6,907 nt of DNA, from NCBI GenBank assembly GCA_946626265.1, contig CAMOUE010000122.1:1-6907 (forward strand). Direction: 5' to 3'. The notes beneath the pieces were generated by a model. The model searched no databases, was not told the origin of the DNA, and saw only the letters and a list, made by a program, of their open reading frames with translations. Numbering within the stretch: the first letter of the stretch is position 1; the number at the start of each line of letters is the position of its first letter. Made by a program: the position numbers and the translations under genes. This DNA is from an uncultured Eggerthellaceae bacterium. Its GTDB lineage: Bacteria; Actinomycetota; Coriobacteriia; Coriobacteriales; Eggerthellaceae. Below are positions 1-5,597 of this stretch, piece after piece.

Positions 1-3
1 ATT

Positions 4-9
4 CCCTCC
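4..9 (-). promoter_or_regulatory. Shine-Dalgarno of the next leftward gene, which starts outside the window
   Basis: On the minus strand this reads GGAGGG, followed by AAT and then the window edge. It lies 30-35 bases downstream of the stop of the small DUF3343 gene. A ribosome binding site this strong at this spacing implies another leftward gene beginning within a few bases beyond position 1. Its identity cannot be seen. By analogy with related loci it could be an ATP-dependent activator for the dehydratase-family reductase, or selD, but that is a guess. Confidence 0.6.
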
Positions 10-13
10 AAGC

Positions 14-31
14 GCCGCGGCTGGGCGCGGC
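14..31 (-). other. GC-rich stem-loop between operon genes
   Basis: A 6-bp perfect inverted repeat, GCCGCG / CGCGGC, flanks a 6-base loop in the short gap after the DUF3343 stop codon. Outer bases (AAGC/GCTT-like) could add an interrupted lower stem. No T-run follows; instead a Shine-Dalgarno comes next. It is therefore not a classical terminator. It may be an mRNA-stabilising or processing hairpin, or chance in GC-rich DNA. Confidence 0.3.
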
Positions 32-38
32 CGCCTTG

Positions 39-278
39 CTAGTACATCATCACTTCGAACAGGCCCTCGTACGCGAGCGACAGCCGGTCGAGCGCGTTCG
101 AGAGCGCATCCGCATCCGCGGCGTCGGCTGCCCAGGCGAGTCCGCACCCCGCGTCGATTTCCGACGGGACGGGAATGATGCGGCCGGGTACGCCATGTTC
201 GCGCGCGGCTCCTTCCATCGCCATCGCGTCGGACGTCGTCGCGAACGTGACCACTGTCTTGAGCGTCTTTGCGCGCAT
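39..278 (-). CDS. DUF3343 (putative Se/S carrier-like) protein, small paralogue with GCG motif
   Basis: The product is a 79-residue soluble protein. It begins with a short basic stretch and then the pattern T-F-x-T-T-S-D-A-M-A-M-E (residues 11-22), typical of the start of the DUF3343 fold. After it come G-R-I-I-P-V-P (32-38) and the family signature A-G-C-G-L-A (43-48), with a single cysteine, C45. The usual length of this family is about 80-100 residues, so it is complete. The family is annotated as a putative selenium/sulfur carrier because it recurs beside yedF, selD and desulfurase genes; no reaction is proven. The ATG overlaps the stop of the upstream aminotransferase as TGATG, and GGAG lies 8 bases before it (287-290, inside that gene), so translation is probably coupled. 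I infer that C45 accepts a persulfide or perselenide from the desulfurase. Confidence 0.88.
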   Translation of the reverse strand: MRAKTLKTVVTFATTSDAMAMEGAAREHGVPGRIIPVPSEIDAGCGLAWAADAADADALSNALDRLSLAYEGLFEVMMY

Positions 279-1420
279 CAGCGAAGCTCCCCTGCGATCT
301 CGGTTACTGCACGAATGCCGGCGTCAATCTCCTCGGCCGTGTTGAGGTGCGAAAAGCTGAACCGCACGGCGCCTTGCGTCTCGGTGCCGAGCGCCTCGTG
401 CATGAGCGGCGCGCAGTGGGCGCCGGCGCGCGTGCATATGCCGAAATCGACGTTGAGCATGTCGGCGACAAGCGACGAATCGGCATCGTCGACGTTGAGC
501 GCGACGATGCCCGTGCGGCCGGCGCCGCCGCCTCCGTACAGTTTCACACCGGGGATGGCGCGCACGCCATCGGCGAAGCGGGTTGCGAGGGCGAGGGCCT
601 CGGCGCGCAGGGCGTCGATTCCTTTCCCTTCTATATAGATAAGCCCCGCAAGCAGGCCCGCGATGCCGTGCGCGTTGAGCGTTCCCGCTTCGAGGCGCTC
701 GGGCATGAACGCCGGGTGCTCGCGGTCGTAGCTGTGCGTGCCCGAGCCGCCGACCTTGAGCGGCGCCACGTCAACGCCTTCCGCGACGACCAGGCCACCC
801 GTCCCCTGAGGGCCGAACAGGCTCTTGTGCCCGGTGAAGCATACGACGTCGAGGCGGTCTTTCGCCATGTCGATCGGCACGACGCCGGCCGTCTGCGCGG
901 CGTCGACGACGAGCAGCGCCCCGTGGGCGTGCGCGATCTCGGCAAGGCAGGCTATGTCGTACACGTCGCCGGTCAGGTTCGACGCATGCGTGACGGCAGC
1001 CAGGCGCGTGTTCGGGCGGAAGGCCGCGTCGAACGCCCCGTAGTCGAGCGACCCGTCCGAGCCGATCGGCACGACTGACACGTCCGCCGTCCCCGCGTCC
1101 TGCAACCGGAACAGCGGGCGCAGGACGGAGTTGTGCGATGCGGCCGTCGTGACGGCATGGTCCCCCGGCTGCATGAGCCCGAATAACGCGACGTTGAGCG
1201 CCTCGGTCGCGTTGGATGCGAATGCCACGCGCTTTGCGCCAGGTCCGCCGAACAAATCCGACAGCTTCCGACGCGCCTGGAACACGGTCATGCCCGCATC
1301 GAGCGACGCCCCGTGCACACCGCGGCCCACGCCGCCGAACGCGCCGATGGCGGCAGCCACCGCTTCGGCCACGCCAGGCGGTTTCAGCATGGTGGTCGCC
1401 GCGTTGTCGAAATAGATCAT
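278..1420 (-). CDS. Cysteine desulfurase family protein (class V aminotransferase, PLP enzyme)
   Basis: The product is 380 residues, full length for the NifS/SufS-like fold. It opens with I-Y-F-D-N-A-A-T-T (2-10), the standard N-terminus of desulfurases. PLP-site residues visible are H96 in A-S-H-N-S (ring stacking), D173 and Q176 in V-V-D-A-A-Q, and the Schiff-base lysine K199 in T-G-H-K-S-L-F-G-P-Q-G-T-G-G. The catalytic cysteine is C336 in T-R-A-G-A-H-C-A-P. The predicted reaction takes sulfur from cysteine, or selenium from selenocysteine, to give an enzyme-bound persulfide or perselenide and alanine. It resembles the desulfurase subgroup often found beside yedF and DUF3343 genes in anaerobes rather than housekeeping IscS. 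It starts 3 bases after the yedF stop, with GAGG 9 bases upstream inside yedF, and it overlaps the next gene by one base. I infer that it is the S/Se donor of this operon. Whether it prefers Cys or Sec cannot be told from sequence. Confidence 0.95.
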   Translation of the reverse strand: MIYFDNAATTMLKPPGVAEAVAAAIGAFGGVGRGVHGASLDAGMTVFQARRKLSDLFGGPGAKRVAFASNATEALNVALFGLMQPGDHAVTTAASHNSVLRPLFRLQDAGTADVSVVPIGSDGSLDYGAFDAAFRPNTRLAAVTHASNLTGDVYDIACLAEIAHAHGALLVVDAAQTAGVVPIDMAKDRLDVVCFTGHKSLFGPQGTGGLVVAEGVDVAPLKVGGSGTHSYDREHPAFMPERLEAGTLNAHGIAGLLAGLIYIEGKGIDALRAEALALATRFADGVRAIPGVKLYGGGGAGRTGIVALNVDDADSSLVADMLNVDFGICTRAGAHCAPLMHEALGTETQGAVRFSFSHLNTAEEIDAGIRAVTEIAGELR

Positions 1421-1423
1421 CGG

Positions 1424-2023
1424 CTACGGCCTCACGATGATGCCGGCCTGCATCTGCTTCTCGACGATGACGTACATGTTCGTGACCTCGCCGACTGCCA
1501 GCTTGTCCTCGATGCCGTAATGCTTCAGGCACGTGCCGCACGAGAAGATCTCGACGCCGGCGTCCGCCAGCTTGTTCAGGTCCTCGAGCACCGGCGAGCC
1601 CTCGCAGGTCAGCTTAACGCCGCCGTTGTAGAACAGAATGCTGTCGGGCAGTTCGTCTTGCTGGGTGAGCGCGAAGACGAACGATTTGATCAAGACCTCT
1701 CCCAGCTCGTTGTCGCCGTGCCCCATGACGGGCGACGACACCACCACGACGCACGGGCCCGTGCCGGCGCTCCCGCCCGCGGCCGGAGCCGCTGCGGAGC
1801 TTTCGGCGGTCTTCACGATTTTGACCGAGTACTTCTCCTCGGCGAGCTGCTCGGAGGTCACCTCGCATTTCTGGGCATGCGCGAAGCTCGTGAGGTTCTT
1901 CACCGACGTCTCGTTGTCAACGAGCATCTCGAGCGTGCCCTCGTCGATCGTGGCGAGCGCCTTTTTCGCCTTCACCACGGGAATCGGGCACTTGTCGCCC
2001 AGTGCGTCAACAGTCAGTTCCAT
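1424..2023 (-). CDS. yedF: YedF: TusA-like domain fused to DsrE-like domain, selenium-associated
   Basis: The product is 199 residues. Residues 1-70 form a TusA/SirA domain with the signature C-P-I-P (C12-P15), the persulfide-carrying cysteine of sulfur relay proteins. An Ala/Ser/Gly-rich linker covers about 72-90. Residues 90-199 form a DsrE/DsrF-like domain with S-S-P-V-M-G-H-G (96-103), F-Y-N-G-G-V (131-136), and the conserved I-F-S-C-G-T-C-L-K-H-Y-G (159-170) holding C162 and C165. Additional cysteines are C53, C91 and C140. This two-domain form is the one called selenium metabolism protein YedF in genome annotation, named for its co-occurrence with selD; its biochemical role is not established. 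The ATG has a good AGGAG 6 bases upstream (2030-2034) and lies 25 bases after the DUF3343 gene. I infer a relay from the desulfurase, via C12 and then C162/C165, to a selenophosphate synthetase or to the DUF3343 carriers. No UGA codon replaces any of these cysteines. Confidence 0.93.
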   Translation of the reverse strand: MELTVDALGDKCPIPVVKAKKALATIDEGTLEMLVDNETSVKNLTSFAHAQKCEVTSEQLAEEKYSVKIVKTAESSAAAPAAGGSAGTGPCVVVVSSPVMGHGDNELGEVLIKSFVFALTQQDELPDSILFYNGGVKLTCEGSPVLEDLNKLADAGVEIFSCGTCLKHYGIEDKLAVGEVTNMYVIVEKQMQAGIIVRP

Positions 2024-2048
2024 GTTCTTCTCCTATCGTCGTAGCGTG

Positions 2049-2372
2049 CTAGCAGTATACGTCCCGATTCGGGTCGATTTGATTGGGAAGGGGCACGATG
2101 CCTTCGGTGGGAACGCCGTTTTCGCGCGCGATCAGCTCGACGCGCGCAGCGTCGTCGCACCCGATCAGCAGCGATACGCCGCAGCAGGAGCGCGCCTGCC
2201 GCGGCGTGGTCGATATGCGGGCTCCGAGGCCGGCTTCGCGCACGAGCCCGAACAGCTCCATGGCGTCGGTGTGGCTCGCGAACAGCACGTAGCAGTCGAC
2301 CCGCTTGCCCGGGTTGTCCTGTCTCGCCTGCTCTATGAGGTCGTTCAGCTCCATGCGGTCAATCAGCTCCAT
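2049..2372 (-). CDS. DUF3343 (putative Se/S carrier-like) protein, paralogue with CCG motif
   Basis: From this ATG the product is 107 residues. The DUF3343 domain spans about 25-105: D-C-Y-V-L-F-A-S-H-T-D-A-M-E-L-F (26-41), G-A-R-I-S-T-T-P (50-57), then R-S-C-C-G-V-S-L (61-68) with vicinal cysteines C63 and C64 at the place where the smaller paralogue has a single cysteine. Further cysteines are C27, C72 and the terminal residue C107. The N-terminal 20 residues form an acidic, amphipathic-looking extension. The start is uncertain. ATG at 2372 and ATG at 2354 both lack a good Shine-Dalgarno, and the frame stays open to a GTG at 2438, only 19 bases after the reductase stop, which would give 129 residues. 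The extra GTG-started part is Pro/Ser/Arg-rich and unlike the family, so I prefer 2372. It lies between the reductase and yedF in the operon, and a selenium or sulfur relay role is inferred from family and context. Confidence 0.85.
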   Translation of the reverse strand: MELIDRMELNDLIEQARQDNPGKRVDCYVLFASHTDAMELFGLVREAGLGARISTTPRQARSCCGVSLLIGCDDAARVELIARENGVPTEGIVPLPNQIDPNRDVYC

Positions 2373-2457
2373 TTGGTTGTGCGACGGCGCGTTGCCGGAA
2401 GACCCGTGGCTGGGCGGCACGCGGGTGGACGGCGACACGCGACCGGCCCGCGCATCG

Positions 2458-3732
2458 TTAACCGAGCATCTCGACGAAGGCCTCGACGCGGGTGCGCAGC
2501 TGGCCGGCGTCGTTGTCGGTGTAGTCGGTCTCGATGTCGAGCACGGGGATACCGGCTTCCTCGAGCGCCTTCTCGAGCGCCGGAGCCTCGGTCTTGAACG
2601 TCGTGCAGAACTTCAGGTTCGTGTTGATGACGCCGTCGACGTTGTACTCCTTGGCGAGCGCGAGGACCCCGTCGATGCGGGCGGCGTTCGGGGTGAAGCA
2701 AGCGCAGTTGATCTTCATGTAGCGCTCGGCAAGGGCCTGGTACATGCCCTCGAGCGTGGTCTGCGACTCGTCGACCAGGTTCGTGAAGAACTTGGTGCCC
2801 GTGCAGTTCTCCTCGCAGACGATGGCAGCGCCGGACGTCTCGATGATGTGGTGCAGCTTCCAGTTCGGGATGGCGAGCGGCGTGCCCGTGAGCAGGATGC
2901 GCTTCGTGCCGGCCGGGAACACGCTCACGCCGTCGGCAACGCGCTTCTCGAGCTCGTCGGCGAGCTTGTTTGCCATCTCGGCACAGCGGACCGGGTCGTC
3001 AAAGAACGCGATCTGCATCATGAGCAGCGCGTCGGTGCCCGAAATCGGGATGGCGCCCGCGTTTTTGCGCGTCTCGTACACACGGGCGAGCGCACGGCGG
3101 CGCCCGTTGATGACCTTGATGGCAGAGGCGAGCTTTTCAGCCGTGATCTCGTTGCCCGTGACTTTCTCGACGTTGGCCTTGAACAGCGCGATCTCGTCGG
3201 CGAACGCCTTGACGTCCTGCGAACGTTTCATGTTCGGGAGGTTCATGATGTACATGTCGACGTCGGTCGCCATGATCTCGTACATCTTCTTCTTGCCGTC
3301 GCACGTGGTCTCGCCCACGATCTGGTCGGCGATGCGGAAGAACGGGCACGTGCGGCCGAGGCGGGCGCCGAGCGATGCCTTGATGAGCGGGCACATGTCG
3401 GCAGGCAGGTACTTCTCGCCCTCGGGAACCCAGAACTGCGAGCCGCCGCACAGGCCGGTCACTATGCCGTCGCCGGCGATGACGACCTCGTCGGGAACGT
3501 ACGTGCAGAACGTGCCGAAGACTTTCTTGCCTTCCTTCTGAGCTTCGACGAGCTCGGAGGGGCGGATGCCGTGCACGTCAGCGACGACCATGTCCCAGAA
3601 CGCCATGCCTTCGGGACGGTTCTCCTGCGACAGGAACACATCACCGAACGCCTGCGGCAGCACGGCGCACAGCTGGTCATGGGTATCGAGGTCCATACCC
3701 AAATCGGCCCACATCTGGTGATTCTTGTCCAT
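2458..3732 (-). CDS. Double-cubane cluster / 2-hydroxyacyl-CoA dehydratase D-subunit family reductase
   Basis: The product is 424 residues. It belongs to the HgdB/BcrC-like iron-sulfur superfamily and most resembles the stand-alone double-cubane cluster proteins (YjiM-like), which receive electrons from a separate ATP-hydrolysing activator. Visible cysteines in family-typical settings are F-G-T-F-C76, G-L-C95-G-G, A-D-M-C114-P-L-I-K, R-T-C129-P-F, T-T-C144-D-G-K-K-K, C306 and C310 in I-V-C-E-E-N-C, C343/C345, and L-K-F-C376-T-T-F. These are candidate ligands for [4Fe-4S] or [8Fe-9S] clusters. No signal peptide is seen, so it is probably cytosolic. The start at 3732 is chosen because GAGAGAGG lies 8 bases upstream. 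The frame stays open 27 codons further, but that part translates an AT-rich palindrome into an artefactual hydrophobic stretch. It is the first gene of the leftward operon. The family's physiological substrate is generally unknown. The selenium context suggests reduction of a selenium or sulfur species, but that is speculation. No activator ATPase gene is in the window. Confidence 0.92.
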   Translation of the reverse strand: MDKNHQMWADLGMDLDTHDQLCAVLPQAFGDVFLSQENRPEGMAFWDMVVADVHGIRPSELVEAQKEGKKVFGTFCTYVPDEVVIAGDGIVTGLCGGSQFWVPEGEKYLPADMCPLIKASLGARLGRTCPFFRIADQIVGETTCDGKKKMYEIMATDVDMYIMNLPNMKRSQDVKAFADEIALFKANVEKVTGNEITAEKLASAIKVINGRRRALARVYETRKNAGAIPISGTDALLMMQIAFFDDPVRCAEMANKLADELEKRVADGVSVFPAGTKRILLTGTPLAIPNWKLHHIIETSGAAIVCEENCTGTKFFTNLVDESQTTLEGMYQALAERYMKINCACFTPNAARIDGVLALAKEYNVDGVINTNLKFCTTFKTEAPALEKALEEAGIPVLDIETDYTDNDAGQLRTRVEAFVEMLG

Positions 3733-3740
3733 GAGATAAT

Positions 3741-3748
3741 CCTCTCTC
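3741..3748 (-). promoter_or_regulatory. Ribosome binding site of the reductase gene (decides its start)
   Basis: The minus strand reads GAGAGAGG followed by 8 bases and ATG. This fixes the start at 3732 rather than the further-upstream ATG at 3813. The bases from GAGA to TCTC directly before the ATG could form a 4-bp hairpin with loop GGATTA. The same octamer and the same 8-base spacing occur at the TSCPD gene. Confidence 0.8.
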
Positions 3749-3779
3749 AAAACGAACACGAAAAACAGCGGCACAGCAT

Positions 3780-3805
3780 ATGCGTATACATATATGAATA
3801 CGCAT
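3780..3805. promoter_or_regulatory. 26-bp near-perfect palindrome, candidate operator
   Basis: The arms are ATGCGTAT (3780-3787) and ATACGCAT (3798-3805). Between them sits CATATATG (3789-3796), itself a palindrome sharing the same centre. Only the pair A3788/A3797 fails, so 24 of 26 bases are symmetric. It lies 48 bases upstream of the reductase start codon, immediately upstream of a weak leftward -10 (TATGCT, 3774-3779), so it would overlay the -35/spacer region. Such a long AT-rich dyad in GC-rich DNA fits a binding site for a dimeric regulator. Which regulator is unknown, and none is encoded in the window. Confidence 0.6.
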
Positions 3806-3844
3806 GAGGTCATCCCCGCAGAAAGGAGCGAACAGAATCGACCG

Positions 3845-3857
3845 CTTGACCGTCAAG
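3845..3857. repeat. 13-bp palindrome CTTGACCGTCAAG, possible regulator half-site pair
   Basis: CTTGAC and GTCAAG flank a single central C. It lies 113 bases upstream of the reductase start and about 270 bases upstream of selA. Both strands contain TTGAC, a -35-like hexamer, but no -10 stands at 16-18 bases in either direction. It may be an operator or chance. Confidence 0.3.
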
Positions 3858-4009
3858 AAGACACGCCGCTGTCGCAATTGCAGCTTGCAGAATTCGAGGT
3901 CGAGCAGAAATAACTTCGGAATAGCCGCAACTAACTTGTGTCTTGATGATATCTCAACCGAGTACTGTTAAGAACACGTTTGCGCCTTTCGAGCAGATAG
4001 AGCGGTGAC

Positions 4010-4069
4010 GTGCAACGTGCTTTTGCTATCATGGCTTGAAGCCGACACGACGCCGGAAACGGCGGCGGC
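4010..4069 (+). promoter_or_regulatory. selA leader: short ORF ending in UGA plus SECIS-like hairpin
   Basis: A frame opening with GTG at 4010 (or ATG at 4031) ends in TGA at 4037-4039. It is in phase with selA, with 28 sense codons and no further stop before the selA ATG. After the TGA, 11 bases lead to stem CGCCG (4051-4055), loop GAAA (4056-4059) and stem CGGCG (4060-4064). GCCG (4041-4044) can pair with CGGC (4066-4069) as a lower stem. UGA to apical loop is 16 bases and the loop begins with G, which fits the general bacterial SECIS pattern. In E. coli a SECIS-like element at the 5' end of selAB mRNA is known to bind SelB and repress selA. No good Shine-Dalgarno precedes the short ORF, so its translation is doubtful. 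Confidence 0.35.
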
Positions 4070-4123
4070 AACAGCGCCTGCGACTGCACCGGCGCCGAAG
4101 CACATCCAACGAGGAACGACGCC

Positions 4124-5560
4124 ATGGCAAAGAACGCGAAATCGAACCCTTTGAGAAGCCTGCCCCAAATCGAGGAGGTCTTGCGCCATGACGCCATGAC
4201 CCGCGCGCTCGACGTCGTTCCCCACGATGCCGCCGCCGGCGCAGCCCGCGCAGCCGTCGAAGACGTCCGCCGTGCCATATTGGAGGGCGCAATAGCGCAG
4301 GCGAGCCTCGACGACATCGCCCGCGACGCTGCGCGACGCGTCGAGGCGCTGACGCAGAGGAGCCTGCGGCGCGTCGTGAACGCGTCGGGCGTCATCGTCC
4401 ACACCAACCTCGGCCGCAGCATGCTCGCCCAGGAGGCCATCGACGCCGTCGACGACGTGATCCGCGGCTACTCGACGCTCGAATACAGCCTCGAGGACAT
4501 GGCGCGCGGAAGCCGCCACGACCATTGCGAGAGCCTCATATGCACGCTGACGGGCGCCGAAGCGGCCATCGCGGTGAACAACAACGCCGCGGCCGTGCTC
4601 ATGGTGCTTTCCCAGTTCGCGAGCGGACGGCAGGCAGTCGTCTCGCGCGGGGAGCTCGTCGAAATCGGCGGGTCGTTCCGAATCCCGGACATCATGGCGC
4701 TCTCGGACGCCCAGATGGTCGAGGTCGGAACCACGAACAAGACGCACGTGGCAGACTACGAGCGTGCGGTCACGGAAGAGACGGGGATGCTGTTGAAGGT
4801 CCATCCGTCCAACTACCGGATGATCGGCTTCACTGAATCCGTCGGCATCGCCCAGCTCAGGGCAATCGCCGACAAGCACGCCAGCAACGGCGGCCATCGA
4901 CCGCTCGTGTACGAGGACCAAGGCTCGGGCGCCCTGCTCGCCCTCGATGCGTTCGGCAGCTACGCCGAACCGACCGTGCGCGCTTCCATCGAAGCGGGAG
5001 CCGACCTGGTGTCGTTCTCGGGCGACAAGCTCCTCGGCGGTCCGCAGGCGGGCATCATCGTGGGGAGGCGCGAACTCATCGACCAGTTGAAGGCAAGTCC
5101 GCTCGCCCGCGCATTGCGGCTTGACAAGATGACCCTCGCCGCGCTCGAAGCGACGCTGCGCCTCTATCTGTCCCCCGAACGCGCGCTCGAAAGCATCCCG
5201 ACGTTGCGCATGCTGACCGAAAGCGCGGATTCGGTGCGCACCCGGGCAGAAGAGCTGCACGCGCTGGTTGCCAAGCGCGTTTCTCGCAAGCTCGCCGAGT
5301 TCTCGATCGTGCCGGAGGTGTCGCGCGCAGGCGGAGGCGCGCTTCCCATGTGCGATATACCCACGTTCGCGCTCGAGGTCCGTTTCGCGCGCGGATGCGC
5401 CCAGGATTGCGAGCGGTTCCTCGTGCAGGACTGCCCCGTCCCCATCGTGGCGCGCATCTCTCGCGAGACGCTCTTGTGCGACGCGAGGACGCTTACCGAC
5501 CCCGACGAGCTGAAACTCGTCGCATCGGGCATCATCAGCTATTTCGAACAACTGCGATAA
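4124..5560 (+). CDS. selA: SelA, L-seryl-tRNA(Sec) selenium transferase
   Basis: The product is 478 residues, slightly longer than the roughly 460 of E. coli SelA. It converts Ser-tRNA(Sec) to Sec-tRNA(Sec) using selenophosphate and PLP, as a cytosolic decameric enzyme. Family landmarks: N-terminal tRNA-binding region (1-80) with L-P-Q-I-E-E-V-L; V-N-A-S-G-V-I-V-H-T-N-L-G-R (85-98); L-E-Y-S-L-E-D (119-125); V-N-N-N-A-A-A-V (151-158); S-R-G-E-L-V-E-I-G-G (174-183); V-G-T-T-N-K-T-H (201-208); K-V-H-P-S-N-Y (225-231); and the PLP lysine K302 in S-F-S-G-D-K-L-L-G-G-P-Q-A-G-I-I-V-G. K335-M-T-L-A-A-L-E-A-T-L-R-L-Y-L is also typical. The start is supported by GAGG 9 bases upstream. It heads the rightward group, followed 37 bases later by the TSCPD gene and then selB. 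No internal stop or frameshift is seen. Confidence 0.98.
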   Translation: MAKNAKSNPLRSLPQIEEVLRHDAMTRALDVVPHDAAAGAARAAVEDVRRAILEGAIAQASLDDIARDAARRVEALTQRSLRRVVNASGVIVHTNLGRSMLAQEAIDAVDDVIRGYSTLEYSLEDMARGSRHDHCESLICTLTGAEAAIAVNNNAAAVLMVLSQFASGRQAVVSRGELVEIGGSFRIPDIMALSDAQMVEVGTTNKTHVADYERAVTEETGMLLKVHPSNYRMIGFTESVGIAQLRAIADKHASNGGHRPLVYEDQGSGALLALDAFGSYAEPTVRASIEAGADLVSFSGDKLLGGPQAGIIVGRRELIDQLKASPLARALRLDKMTLAALEATLRLYLSPERALESIPTLRMLTESADSVRTRAEELHALVAKRVSRKLAEFSIVPEVSRAGGGALPMCDIPTFALEVRFARGCAQDCERFLVQDCPVPIVARISRETLLCDARTLTDPDELKLVASGIISYFEQLR

Positions 5561-5581
5561 TACAGTCAGCAGAAAAACGAC

Positions 5582-5589
5582 GAGAGAGG
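5582..5589 (+). promoter_or_regulatory. Ribosome binding site of the TSCPD gene
   Basis: GAGAGAGG lies 8 bases before ATG 5598, the same octamer and spacing as at the reductase gene on the other strand. GAGA (5584-5587), loop GGA and TCTC (5591-5594) could pair weakly and cover the site. Confidence 0.7.
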
Positions 5590-5597
5590 ATCTCACC

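Larger units (their letters stand above)
3733..4123. promoter_or_regulatory. Divergent intergenic region between the reductase operon and selA
   Basis: This 391-bp stretch separates two divergently transcribed gene groups and must hold both promoters. It is visibly more AT-rich than the genes, especially 3733-3800 and 3905-3975. It contains the 26-bp palindrome near the reductase, a 13-bp palindrome, a GCAATTGC palindrome (3874-3881), a tandem TTGCAGC/TTGCAGA pair next to it, and the selA leader hairpin. For the leftward promoter a weak -10 candidate TATGCT (3774-3779) abuts the palindrome but lacks a -35 match. For selA I see no convincing hexamer pair; TACTGT at 3963-3968 is only a poor -10. 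No credible protein-coding gene lies here. Confidence 0.6.

Noticed and set aside
628..645. AT-rich TATCTATATAGA on the minus strand as an internal promoter
   Set aside because: It encodes I-Y-I-E in the desulfurase and has no -35 match at normal spacing.
1060..1076. Repeated CGATCGGCACGAC string shared with about 871-883
   Set aside because: Both copies encode similar V-P-I-D/G residues in the desulfurase. This is a short codon-level coincidence, not a repeat element.
2305..3807. 500-codon plus-strand open frame opposite the reductase
   Set aside because: It is antisense to a clear 424-residue family member, its translation is Arg/Val/Asp/His-rich low-complexity typical of GC-rich shadow frames, and it has no recognisable motif.
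3733..3813. 27-residue N-terminal extension of the reductase with a hydrophobic, signal-like stretch
   Set aside because: It is translated from the AT-rich palindrome and ribosome binding site region. The downstream ATG at 3732 has a strong Shine-Dalgarno and gives the usual family length.
4031..4123. Alternative SelA start at ATG 4031 with UGA decoded as selenocysteine
   Set aside because: Rejected as the main annotation because ATG 4124 has a good Shine-Dalgarno and matches the family N-terminus. The UGA/hairpin is kept only as a regulatory hypothesis.
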